Origin: Robertkochia aurantiaca
GTDB lineage: Bacteria > Bacteroidota > Bacteroidia > Flavobacteriales > Flavobacteriaceae
Length of the DNA stretch: 64,000 bases
Direction of reading: 5' to 3'
Assembly: GCF_020166495.1 (NCBI RefSeq)
Contig: NZ_JAINZS010000006.1
Span: 492,782 to 556,781 of the forward strand
Shown here: one piece after another, positions 42,813 through 51,680 of the stretch
Layout of the letters: each line of letters begins with the position of its first letter
Numbering within the stretch: position 1 is the stretch's first letter
Notes under the pieces: generated by a model
Databases searched by the model: none
What the model saw: only the letters and a program-made list of their open reading frames with translations
Told to the model about the DNA's origin: nothing
Program-made: the position numbers and the translations under genes

Positions 42813-45032
42813 ATGAGAAAAATTCAGGTTCTTACACTTCTGTTTCTCGGAATGCTGTCTTTGTCAACAGCACAAAATAAAAAGATAACTCTCGAAAAAA
42901 TTTACGGAGGCGCCTTCAGAACTGAAGGAATGGACGTGCTTCGTTCCATGAATAACGGAAAACAGTACACAGTGCTGAACTTTGACCGGAATACCCGCTC
43001 TTCCAGCATTGATAAATACGACTACGAAACCCTGAAGAAAACAGAAACCATACTTTCTTCTTCAGCACTTCCCGAAATTCAGTATTTCACATCCTATACC
43101 TTTAGTGATGATGAGCAAAAAATACTGTTATCGACCCAGGTCGAGTCTGTTTATCGCAGGTCGACACTTGGTGTTTATTACGTCTATGATCTTCAGACGA
43201 AGGAGCTGATCAAACTCGCAGATCAAAAGATACAGGAACCTGCCTTTTCTCCTCAGGGAGATAAGGTGGCTTATGTGTTCGAAAACAATATCTATATCAA
43301 GGATCTTGCAGATAAGAGCACCCTTCAGGTGACCACCGACGGAAAGAAAAACGCTGTGATCAACGGGGTGACCGATTGGGTCTATGAAGAAGAATTTGCT
43401 TTTGTAAGGGCCTTCGACTGGAATGCTGATGGAACCTATTTGGCTTACATTCGTTTTGATGAAACTAGGGTGCCCGAGTTTTCCATGGATGTTTACGGAG
43501 AGCAACTGTACCCGCAACAACATGAATTTAAGTACCCGAAAGCGGGAGAAGATAATGCCGAGGTAAGCCTTCATGTCTATGAACTGGAAGGAGAACAGAC
43601 CTCAGTGGTAGACCTGGGTGAGGCCTATTACATTCCCAGAATCCTCTGGACTAAAGACAACGATAAATTGAGTGTTCAGGTGCTGAATCGTCATCAGAAC
43701 GATCTCAGGCTCTTCCTGTACGATCTGGAGGAGGGAGAAGCCAAATTGATCATGCAGGAGACCGATGAGGCCTATGTGGATATTACAGACAACCTCACTT
43801 TTCTCGATGATAACAGCTACATCTGGACCAGTGAAAAAGATGGTTTCAATCACATTTACCATTATGCTGCAGACGGAAAGTTAAAGCAGCAGGTTACAGA
43901 CGGCCCCTGGGAAGTGACCGCTTTCTATGGGTATGATCCACAGACCAAGAGGGTGTTTTATCAGTCGGTAGAGACCGGAAGTATCAATCGGGATGTGTAC
44001 AGTATCAGAATCAATGGAAAGGGGAAAAGACGTTTGAGCAGTGAAACCGGAACGAATCATGCAGATTTCAGCGCCGATTACACTTATTTCATCAATAATT
44101 TCAGCAGTGCCTCTACTCCAAACCGCTATACCCTTCATAATGCAAAAGACGGTTCTCTGGTTAAAGCGATCGTTGATAACGAAGACCTGAAGGAGGAGCT
44201 GAATGAGGCCTATGCGATTCTGCCCAAGGAATTCACGACCATAGAGATAAATGGAAATGATCTGAATATGTGGATCATTAAGCCACGTGACTTTGACCCC
44301 GAAAAATCGTATCCCATGCTCATGTATCAATATTCAGGACCCGGTTCCCAAAGCGTGGCGAACCGTTGGAACGGAGCCAATGACTACTGGTATCAGATGC
44401 TGGCAGATCGTGGTTTTGTGGTTGCCTGTGTAGACGGGCGCGGAACCGGCTTTAAAGGTGCTGATTTTAAGAAAGTCACTTACCGGGAATTGGGCAGGTA
44501 CGAGGTGGAAGATCAGATCGCTGCCGCAAAGAAACTGGCGGAAAGATCTTATATAGACGAAGAAAGAATAGGTATCTTCGGTTGGAGTTACGGGGGCTTT
44601 ATGAGCAGTAATTGTATACTCAAAGGGAGTGATATTTTTAGTGCTGCCATCGCTGTGGCTCCGGTAACAAGCTGGAGATTTTATGATACAATCTACACCG
44701 AAAGATATATGCGAACCCCGCAGGAGAATCCGGAAGGTTACGATGATAACTCTCCCTTGAGTCATGTTGATAAATTACAGGGAGATTACCTGCTGGTACA
44801 CGGTTCTGCTGACGATAATGTTCATGTGCAGAATACCATGCGAATGGTAGAGGCGCTGGTTCAGGCTAACAAGCAGTTTGAATGGGCAGTCTATCCCGAT
44901 AAGAATCATGGAATCTATGGTGGAAATACCCGGGTGCATCTGTTTACCCGGATGACCGATTTTCTTATGGAATCGCTGAAACCGGAAATGGAGGCAAGTC
45001 CATCAGAAAATACCCCTGTAGGGCAGGAATAA
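42813..45032 (+). CDS. DPP-IV-type S9 family peptidase
   Basis: A 739-residue exported serine peptidase. The signal peptide ends near residue 20 (STAQNK). Residues about 40-490 form a beta-propeller, including the substrate-binding EEEFAFVRAFDW double-glutamate segment of DPP-IV. The catalytic domain has GWSYGG (Ser near 592), SADDNVH (Asp) and KNHGIYGG (His). It removes Xaa-Pro dipeptides from peptide N-termini. The POT transporter follows after 28 nt, fitting release and uptake of di- and tripeptides. Confidence 0.93.
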   Translation: MRKIQVLTLLFLGMLSLSTAQNKKITLEKIYGGAFRTEGMDVLRSMNNGKQYTVLNFDRNTRSSSIDKYDYETLKKTETILSSSALPEIQYFTSYTFSDDEQKILLSTQVESVYRRSTLGVYYVYDLQTKELIKLADQKIQEPAFSPQGDKVAYVFENNIYIKDLADKSTLQVTTDGKKNAVINGVTDWVYEEEFAFVRAFDWNADGTYLAYIRFDETRVPEFSMDVYGEQLYPQQHEFKYPKAGEDNAEVSLHVYELEGEQTSVVDLGEAYYIPRILWTKDNDKLSVQVLNRHQNDLRLFLYDLEEGEAKLIMQETDEAYVDITDNLTFLDDNSYIWTSEKDGFNHIYHYAADGKLKQQVTDGPWEVTAFYGYDPQTKRVFYQSVETGSINRDVYSIRINGKGKRRLSSETGTNHADFSADYTYFINNFSSASTPNRYTLHNAKDGSLVKAIVDNEDLKEELNEAYAILPKEFTTIEINGNDLNMWIIKPRDFDPEKSYPMLMYQYSGPGSQSVANRWNGANDYWYQMLADRGFVVACVDGRGTGFKGADFKKVTYRELGRYEVEDQIAAAKKLAERSYIDEERIGIFGWSYGGFMSSNCILKGSDIFSAAIAVAPVTSWRFYDTIYTERYMRTPQENPEGYDDNSPLSHVDKLQGDYLLVHGSADDNVHVQNTMRMVEALVQANKQFEWAVYPDKNHGIYGGNTRVHLFTRMTDFLMESLKPEMEASPSENTPVGQE

Positions 45033-45060
45033 CAACGAAATAACTCTAACTAATACTGAT

Positions 45061-46617
45061 ATGGAATTAAAATACGGTGGATCAGAAATTAACCAGCGGA
45101 CGGTTTTAGGCCATCCGTCAGGTCTTTTTGTGCTGTTCTTTACAGAGATGTGGGAACGGTTCTCTTACTACGGAATGCGTGCTCTTTTGGTGTTGTTTTT
45201 AACCTCGGCTATACTTGATGGCGGATGGGACTGGAGCAACGAAGAGGCATTGAAGTTGTACGGGATCTATACCGGTTTGGTTTATCTGACCCCGATTCTT
45301 GGAGGTTTAGTGGCCGATAAATTTCTCGGATACAGAAATTCAGTAGCATTAGGTGCCCTTATTATGACTTTGGGCCATGCTTCCATGGCACTGGAAGGTT
45401 TAACCGGTTTCTTTTTTTATCTGGGACTTGGTTTATTGATCGTTGGAAACGGGTTGTTTAAGCCGAATATTTCTTCCATTGTTGGTCAGCTTTATAAAAC
45501 ACAGGGAAAGGAAAAAGACGCAGGTTATACCGTTTTCTATATGGGTATTAATGCCGGGGCTTTCCTGGGAATTCTCCTCTGTGGATACATCGGAGAAACA
45601 GTGGGATGGCATTACGGTTTCGGCCTGGCCGGGATCTTTATGTTCTTCGGTATGCTGCAATTCTGGTTCGCGCAGGGAATTTTCGGAGATATCGGCCTGA
45701 AGCCTAAGAAAGGGAAGGTTGAATTAAAAGGAAATGTAACCAAGGAAGAAGCCGAACATCCGGAGGAAGTCTACAGGGATCGTGGAATCGTGATAGCGGT
45801 CTTCGCTTTCTTTACCGTATTCTTTTGGTGGGCTTTCGAACAGGCAGGTGGATCGATGACGGTCTTTGCCAATAATTATACAGACAGGGTACTGGTGGGT
45901 GATGGCGCGATGACCTTTAAGATCGTGAATTCACTTATCGCTGTAGTACCTATGCTGATCATTACCTGGGTGCTGGCTATGTTATTTAAACAGACTTTTG
46001 GAAAATATGCTTTATCAAATGTGTTTCTCGGAATCAGTTTCGTGATCATCTGGGGTATTGTAATATGGATGCTCCAGCGTCAGTTCGGTGAAGACACAGC
46101 AGAGGTGCCGGCATCGTGGTTCTCGGTTCTGAATTCTTTGTTTATCATACTTTTTGCACCGGTCTTTTCACGTGTCTGGCAAAAGGTCTGGGATCCTTCA
46201 GGTCCAGTAAAATTTGCCCTGGGCTTACTATTGCTCGGACTTGGATTTGCTTTCCTGGCCTATGGAGCCAGTAATATTCCGCAGGGAGCTCAAACTGCTG
46301 CAGTGAGTATGATCTGGTTGATTTTGGCATACCTCTTTCATACGCTTGGAGAATTATGTATCTCACCAGTCGGACTCTCCTATGTGAGTAAGCTGGCGGC
46401 ACCAAAGATCGTTGGTCTTATGTTCGGACTCTGGTTTATTGCCAATGCTGTTGCGAACCTTTTGGGTGGAATTACAGGAAGCTATATCGACCAGATATCA
46501 TCTGAATACGGCCTTTCTACCTTCTTCCTGATATTTACCCTGATACCTATCGGTGCGGCCGTAGTCATGTTAGGTCTTAGTCCGATGTTGAAAAAGAAAA
46601 TGCACGGGATTCGCTGA
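45061..46617 (+). CDS. POT/PTR-family peptide transporter
   Basis: Proton-coupled uptake of di- and tripeptides across the inner membrane. The 518-residue protein has about 14 membrane segments. It carries the POT motifs ERFSYYGMRA near the N-terminus, GGLVADKFLGYR and GLFKPNISS, and the FxxxxxG region with GELCISPVGLSYVSKLAP-like sequence later. It lies 28 nt after the dipeptidyl peptidase gene and is most likely co-transcribed. Its terminator lies inside the convergent comEC gene. Confidence 0.93.
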   Translation: MELKYGGSEINQRTVLGHPSGLFVLFFTEMWERFSYYGMRALLVLFLTSAILDGGWDWSNEEALKLYGIYTGLVYLTPILGGLVADKFLGYRNSVALGALIMTLGHASMALEGLTGFFFYLGLGLLIVGNGLFKPNISSIVGQLYKTQGKEKDAGYTVFYMGINAGAFLGILLCGYIGETVGWHYGFGLAGIFMFFGMLQFWFAQGIFGDIGLKPKKGKVELKGNVTKEEAEHPEEVYRDRGIVIAVFAFFTVFFWWAFEQAGGSMTVFANNYTDRVLVGDGAMTFKIVNSLIAVVPMLIITWVLAMLFKQTFGKYALSNVFLGISFVIIWGIVIWMLQRQFGEDTAEVPASWFSVLNSLFIILFAPVFSRVWQKVWDPSGPVKFALGLLLLGLGFAFLAYGASNIPQGAQTAAVSMIWLILAYLFHTLGELCISPVGLSYVSKLAAPKIVGLMFGLWFIANAVANLLGGITGSYIDQISSEYGLSTFFLIFTLIPIGAAVVMLGLSPMLKKKMHGIR

Positions 46618-48606
46618 TCAGTTTCCTGTTTCTATCATAAAATATCCCTTTTCGCCGGTATAGTGAAAAGGGATATTTTTTTTAGCAGCGCTTTGTTTCC
46701 AGCGTTTTACCAAAAAGGGACTGTTGCTGCCATCGGCTACGATGACCTCGGGCGAAGACGTTTCGATAAGCCGGTCCATGTTTACCGGAGGTGAATAAGA
46801 CAGCCATACTATTTTATTATTACCAGAAATATGACCTGTATATCCCAGGCTGTCCAGTCGGATCAGGGTCTTATCTCCCCATTCAGACTTTAAAGGTGCC
46901 TCTCGCTGTTGATATCCTTCTGCGAGATGTTCTCTCATCACAGGTTCAATCAGGTCTTTCTTTAAGGTTTCCTGGCTCCACAACTCCGTTTGATGATTAG
47001 TCATTGCTAGGGCAGAGCTTTTTCTGTATCCGTGTAAAATGTACAATCTCCCGGGGCGGGTTTGCCATGCGTGAAGGTAGACGGCCTGTGTAAACAGAAA
47101 TGCCAGGCAGAAAGGTATGATGTGGACGAATTTTTTTCTTTTTAGCCATAACCAAAGAAACAGGATGGCAGCGGTAAGGCCCAGGGCCATGCCGCCGGTG
47201 AAGAACAGTCCGGTGAACCTGAATCCTGAGACAGAAGCCCCGAACTCTATGATACCGTTCATAAGGTTTACCAGAAAGCTAAATGTCGAATTAACGAATG
47301 AAAGCAACAGACCGGGTAGGGGAACAAGGCTTAAGATCAATGCCAGTATTACTAAGGCGGTAAGTAAAGGAACCAGGAATACTCCGCTGATCAGGGAGAA
47401 AACAGACACTTCATGGAAGTGGAACAACAATAGGGGCAGCACCCCTATCTGGGCGGCTAATCCGGCGAGAAAGAGATCATACAGATATCGTGCTGCCCTG
47501 TGGCCCGGTTTGTAATAACTGCGCAATACTGGGTGGAAACAACAAATACCGAATACCGCGGCATAACTCAGCTGAAATCCGGTCTCAAAGAGGTAGGCAG
47601 GTCTGAATATAGTTAACAGCAGGGCAGATATGAATAGCAGACTCACAACATTTTGATATTTATGCTGTAAGAGGGTCAGACTGAGAAAACTGAACATCAC
47701 CACAGAGCGAAGCACCGAAGGTCCCAAGCCTGTTACCGATGCATAACACCATAGCAGTATGATCATAAAAGCCGGAAGATATCTGCGGGTAGGGGGAAAA
47801 TACCGCAATGGGAAAAGCAGGAGATAGAAAAAAGACGAGATAATTCCGAGATGCAACCCTGAGATAGCCAGAAGATGGGCAGATCCTGATCGTATATAGG
47901 ATTGTCGCAGGGATCGGTCTAATAGATCTTTTCTGCCGAAAACAAGAGCCTGGGCAAGCTGTCTGGCCTCAGGATCCCTGATACGGTTGTCAAGCGAGTC
48001 TGAAAGCCTGAATCTGAGAGCTTGCAGTTTGTTGTAAAAGTTATCAGATGTCAACTGAGGGATATAGTAGCTTTCTGTCTTAACCCGGTGAAAGATGTTT
48101 TGGGTCGCCATATAAGAGCGGTAGTCGAACTGATAAGGATTCTTGGCTGAGGGAATAGGTTCCGGAGATTCCCTGGTGATCAGTATAACACCCGGTTTGA
48201 TGTCTTTTTGAGCCTGATCAGGATCTGCAACCACCAAAACCGTTCCTGTGCATCTGTGATGACCCGCCTGTATCACATCAGCCGAAAAAGTGGCGCTTTT
48301 CTCATTCCTGGTTAAAGGTTCTTTAATGCGTAAAAACAGCATGGTATTTTCATTGTGCCACCTGGAATAATGCGAGTCGGGTGTGTCAGACTGGCTTACT
48401 TTTTGAGAAAAGATCCCGGCAAGTATGAAGATCAGAAACCAGAAACAGGCATGATGATATAGCTTCCGTATGAGAAGGAAAACAGAAAACAATACGATGA
48501 CTCCGGAGATCGTGCAGACCGTATTCAATTCGTGAACGGCGGCTCCAATAAGAATGCCTGTAAGGAAACCCGAGGTTATGGTTGCTATGGGAAAATTTAC
48601 GCCCAT
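46618..48606 (-). CDS. comEC: ComEC/Rec2-family membrane protein
   Basis: DNA-uptake channel family protein of 662 residues. The N-terminal DUF4131 part (about 20-200) is followed by the polytopic Competence domain (about 215-480; HLLAISGLHLGIIS and GLGPSVLRSVVMF motifs). The metallo-beta-lactamase domain common at the C-terminus of ComEC is not visible; the last 160 residues lack an HxHxDH. This shorter form occurs in Bacteroidota. The stop codon abuts that of the convergent peptide transporter. Confidence 0.88.
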   Translation of the reverse strand: MGVNFPIATITSGFLTGILIGAAVHELNTVCTISGVIVLFSVFLLIRKLYHHACFWFLIFILAGIFSQKVSQSDTPDSHYSRWHNENTMLFLRIKEPLTRNEKSATFSADVIQAGHHRCTGTVLVVADPDQAQKDIKPGVILITRESPEPIPSAKNPYQFDYRSYMATQNIFHRVKTESYYIPQLTSDNFYNKLQALRFRLSDSLDNRIRDPEARQLAQALVFGRKDLLDRSLRQSYIRSGSAHLLAISGLHLGIISSFFYLLLFPLRYFPPTRRYLPAFMIILLWCYASVTGLGPSVLRSVVMFSFLSLTLLQHKYQNVVSLLFISALLLTIFRPAYLFETGFQLSYAAVFGICCFHPVLRSYYKPGHRAARYLYDLFLAGLAAQIGVLPLLLFHFHEVSVFSLISGVFLVPLLTALVILALILSLVPLPGLLLSFVNSTFSFLVNLMNGIIEFGASVSGFRFTGLFFTGGMALGLTAAILFLWLWLKRKKFVHIIPFCLAFLFTQAVYLHAWQTRPGRLYILHGYRKSSALAMTNHQTELWSQETLKKDLIEPVMREHLAEGYQQREAPLKSEWGDKTLIRLDSLGYTGHISGNNKIVWLSYSPPVNMDRLIETSSPEVIVADGSNSPFLVKRWKQSAAKKNIPFHYTGEKGYFMIETGN
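46639..46683 (+). terminator. Terminator of the POT gene inside comEC
   Basis: Perfect 15-bp stem AAAATATCCCTTTTC / GAAAAGGGATATTTT with an 11-nt loop, followed by further T. It starts 22 nt after the peptide transporter stop and lies entirely within the last 22 codons of comEC on the opposite strand. The A tract on the other side could weakly affect the comEC transcript too. Confidence 0.85.
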
Positions 48607-48637
48607 AGCTAAAATTACTTAAAAAGAAGTAAATTAC

Positions 48638-49213
48638 CTACATGATTCTACGGGCATGATCGAAGGCATAATTCCAGTAGCCTTCATCAAGGGAGGAGAC
48701 GAGCACCCCTCTTGATGAAGTCGAATGTATAAACCGAATCTCGCTTTGTGAAACCTCGACCACCAATCCGACATGATTGATCCGGTTTTTCTTTCCGGTG
48801 GTAAAGAACAGCAGGTCTCCCTTTCTTACTTCCTCCAGGCTTATGGCATCACCTTGTTTGGCCATTTGAAAAGAGGCTCTTTGAATGGGTATCTCATATT
48901 TTGTAAATGCCACGTAGATCAGTCCTGAACAGTCCATTCCCTTTTTTGTCGTTCCGCCGAATTTATAGCGTACCCCGGTATAATCAATGGCTGTTCGAAC
49001 GATGTCATTGACCAAAGGATTAAAAGTATTGTCTGTCGGCTCTTCAGGTTTGTTCTCCGGTAAGGATGACTCATCTCCGGCTGCCGCGATGGCGGCCTTT
49101 GCCTTGTAATTAATGGCGCTGTTGTCAGAGGCAGCAACAGAGATGCTCTTTTGCTTTGATTTACAGGCGACCAGCAGTAAGAGGATCGCAAGGATCGGAA
49201 GTTTTGCTTTCAT
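48638..49213 (-). CDS. NlpC/P60-family lipoprotein hydrolase
   Basis: A 191-residue murein endopeptidase-like lipoprotein. The signal ends in LVAC with Cys17. After a spacer, the C40 peptidase domain (about 70-190) has catalytic Cys95 in GMDCSG, His147 in INHVGLV and a third His163 in FIHST. Members cut D-Glu-mDAP bonds in cell-wall peptides. It lies between lpxB and comEC in what I take to be a common Bacteroidota order. Confidence 0.9.
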   Translation of the reverse strand: MKAKLPILAILLLLVACKSKQKSISVAASDNSAINYKAKAAIAAAGDESSLPENKPEEPTDNTFNPLVNDIVRTAIDYTGVRYKFGGTTKKGMDCSGLIYVAFTKYEIPIQRASFQMAKQGDAISLEEVRKGDLLFFTTGKKNRINHVGLVVEVSQSEIRFIHSTSSRGVLVSSLDEGYWNYAFDHARRIM

Positions 49214-49236
49214 TTTCCTTTGGGGTATGCCCCAAA

Positions 49237-50349
49237 TTAGGAAATTTTTTCGAAAATAAGCCTGGCGGCCTTTTTGCTGGCGCCCCTTCCTCCCAGTTTT
49301 TTCTCAAGATGGTAGTAGTCAAGAAAAATACGTTTTCTGACCTCCGGTTCCAGAATCTTCCCGAGTTCCTTTTTGAGATTTTTCGTATTCATCTCATCCT
49401 GTATAAGTTCTTTCACCACTTCTTTATCCATAATGAGGTTCACCAGGGAAATGAATTTGAGGGTAATGATTCGTTTGGCGATCTGATAACTGATCCAGTT
49501 GCCTTTATAACAAACCACCTGAGGTATTTTAAAGATGGCAGTTTCAAGGGTGGCGGTACCGCTGGTCACCAGGGCCGCGTAAGAAACGCTCAGCAGGTCA
49601 TAGGTTTTGCCTGTTACAAAATGCACGTTGCTACTCCCGATAAAGGATTCATAGAATTCGTAATCCTGACTGGGAGCTCCCGCGATCACGAACTGGTACT
49701 CAGGAAAGTCTTCGGTTATACTCAGCATCACCCCCAGCATGTTGGTGATCTCCTGTTTCCGGCTGCCGGGAAGCAGGGCAATGATCTTCCGCTTGTCAAG
49801 CTGATTTTCTTCCCTGAAGGTTTCCGGGTCTGGTGCTTCACGGTCGCCTATGGCATCAAGCAGGGGATGCCCTACGAAATTCACGGGATATTTGTGTTTC
49901 TTCTCATAGAATTCCTTTTCAAAGGGAAGAATCACGAACATCTCGTCAATGTCACGCTTGATTGCATGGATGCGTCCTTCTCTGGATGCCCAAACCTGTG
50001 GGGAAACATAATAGAAGGTTTTGAACTTTTTGGGTTTCGCCCATTTTGCGATACGCAGGTTGAAACCTGAATAATCTATAAAGATGATCACGTCGGGCTG
50101 ATAGGCTTCAATATCTTCTTTGCAGAACCTGATATTTCTGAAGATTGCGGGAAGGTTGGCCAAGACTTCGAAGAAACCCATAAAAGATTGCTCCTTATAA
50201 TGCTTGACAAGGGTGGCTCCTGCCTGTTGCATAAGGTCTCCTCCCCAAGCCCTGAATTCGGCTTCAGCGTCGGTTTCCTTTAGTGCTTTGATCAGGTTTG
50301 ACCCGTGAAGGTCTCCTGAAGCTTCGCCTGCGATGATATAATATTTCAT
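49237..50349 (-). CDS. lpxB: Lipid-A-disaccharide synthase
   Basis: Joins UDP-2,3-diacylglucosamine and lipid X to form the disaccharide of lipid A at the inner membrane. The 370-residue protein has the family motifs AGEASGDLHGSNLI, IDYSGFNLRIAKWAKP and LLPGSRKQEI, and the C-terminal TSGTATLE sugar-nucleotide region. Complete. It confirms a Gram-negative outer membrane. It is followed by the NlpC gene after 23 nt. Confidence 0.95.
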   Translation of the reverse strand: MKYYIIAGEASGDLHGSNLIKALKETDAEAEFRAWGGDLMQQAGATLVKHYKEQSFMGFFEVLANLPAIFRNIRFCKEDIEAYQPDVIIFIDYSGFNLRIAKWAKPKKFKTFYYVSPQVWASREGRIHAIKRDIDEMFVILPFEKEFYEKKHKYPVNFVGHPLLDAIGDREAPDPETFREENQLDKRKIIALLPGSRKQEITNMLGVMLSITEDFPEYQFVIAGAPSQDYEFYESFIGSSNVHFVTGKTYDLLSVSYAALVTSGTATLETAIFKIPQVVCYKGNWISYQIAKRIITLKFISLVNLIMDKEVVKELIQDEMNTKNLKKELGKILEPEVRKRIFLDYYHLEKKLGGRGASKKAARLIFEKIS

Positions 50350-50362
50350 GGAAGATCAGGAA

Positions 50363-50644
50363 TCAGAAGAATTTTAAAATAAGAATGATGAATGCGCTGA
50401 GTATGGTAGCCATCAGCACACCTCTTGCCCGGGCATCTCTCTTTAGTTTCAGGAACCCGAAAAAGGCTCCCAGGTTTAAGATGGCCCCGAGTGCAATCAG
50501 GCTTCCCAGATGATCGGTTTCCTGAGAAGCTTTTATTGTTGCGGCAATGCTCAGATCTGAAAAGAGCAGGATATACAGCAGTATGCCGATTACGTTAGCG
50601 ATGATTCCGACAGCGAAGCCGATACCGATTTCTTTTTTAGTCAT
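50363..50644 (-). CDS. Small three-helix membrane protein
   Basis: A 93-residue membrane protein with three hydrophobic segments (about 6-30, 45-62 and 75-93). No named function is known to me. Its start overlaps the surE stop by 8 nt and its end is 13 nt before lpxB, so it is co-expressed with both. It is possibly related to lipid metabolism by context only. Confidence 0.78.
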   Translation of the reverse strand: MTKKEIGIGFAVGIIANVIGILLYILLFSDLSIAATIKASQETDHLGSLIALGAILNLGAFFGFLKLKRDARARGVLMATILSAFIILILKFF

Positions 50645-51413
50645 TGAGTTTCCAGGTATTTAGATCTTGAATGGCGTGATGGGCGGTCAGGTCGAACTGA
50701 ACAGGTACCACTGAAACGAAGCCATTGGCGAGTGCCCATTCATCGGTGTCTTCACCTTTGTCCTGGTTGATAAATCGCCCTGTAAGCCAGTAGTATTCTT
50801 TACCCATAGGGTTGGTTCTTTTATCGAATTCCTCCACCCAGTTTGCTTTGGCCTGTCGGCAAACCTTGATGCCCCTGATCTCTTTTTCCGGCAGCTTCGG
50901 GAAGTTGACGTTCAGTACCACACTTTTAGGTATGCCATTTTTCAAAGCTTCCTCGGCTATGGTGCGCACATGGTTTCTGATCGGTTCAAAATCGGCATCC
51001 CAGGAGTAATCACAGAGGGAGAAACCGATTGCCGGTATGCCTTCGATTCCGGCTTCGACCGCGGCACTCATGGTGCCTGAATAGATCACGTTTATAGATG
51101 AATTGCTTCCGTGGTTGATACCGCTCACACAGAGGTCAGGCTTACGGTCAAGCACTTCATTCACGGCCAGCTTAACACAATCGGCCGGCGTACCGCTGCA
51201 ACTGAATTCGCGGTGATCCTGTTCGTCATTGTTGACCGCGTTACAATAAAGGGTGTTGTTTACAGTGATAGCGTGACCCATGGCGCTTTGTGGTTTGTCT
51301 GGGGCAACCACCACTACATCCCCCAGTTCTTTCATAATGCTGATGAGCATTCTGATGCCGGGAGCCGTGATACCGTCGTCATTGGTGACCAGAATTAATG
51401 GCCTTTCTTTCAT
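50637..51413 (-). CDS. surE: 5'/3'-nucleotidase SurE
   Basis: Metal-dependent nucleotidase and exopolyphosphatase active in stress and stationary phase. The 258-residue protein has the acidic NDDG site (residues 11-14), the SGTPADCV loop and the SGINHGSNSSINVIYSGTM-type active-site segment. The gene is the first of the surE / small membrane / lpxB / NlpC / comEC minus-strand run. A divergent 267-nt region with hairpins separates it from the tail-specific protease gene. Confidence 0.94.
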   Translation of the reverse strand: MKERPLILVTNDDGITAPGIRMLISIMKELGDVVVVAPDKPQSAMGHAITVNNTLYCNAVNNDEQDHREFSCSGTPADCVKLAVNEVLDRKPDLCVSGINHGSNSSINVIYSGTMSAAVEAGIEGIPAIGFSLCDYSWDADFEPIRNHVRTIAEEALKNGIPKSVVLNVNFPKLPEKEIRGIKVCRQAKANWVEEFDKRTNPMGKEYYWLTGRFINQDKGEDTDEWALANGFVSVVPVQFDLTAHHAIQDLNTWKLND

Positions 51414-51552
51414 AGCGAAATCTTTAAGCTGCTAAATTACACAATTTGCACTTTATGATGTTTTTGTCTAATGTTTAACAAAAAATTAGTTGACCCCTTC
51501 CCGTATCGCATATTTTTTTCGTTAATTTAGTTCATCTTACCTTTTCCGTATG

Positions 51553-51603
51553 GTTAGCAGAAGGCCTGTAGAAGGCCTTTCCCGGTTTTTGAAACCCGGA
51601 AAG
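51553..51603 (+). promoter_or_regulatory. Structured leader before the tail-specific protease
   Basis: Two neighbouring structures occur 80-130 nt before the start codon. AAGGCCT appears twice around 51561-51579 and can self-pair. CTTTCCCGGTTT / AAACCCGGAAAG (51577-51588 and 51592-51603) forms a 12-bp stem with one C-C mismatch and loop TTG. There is no T run, so it is not a simple terminator. The role is unknown; a regulatory RNA leader is possible. Confidence 0.45.
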
Positions 51604-51680
51604 ACTGAACCGGAATGGCACGATAAGTGCAGTAGGTAAGATATTGCTGTGAAAAGAAATAAGAAACGAAAAACTGATAT

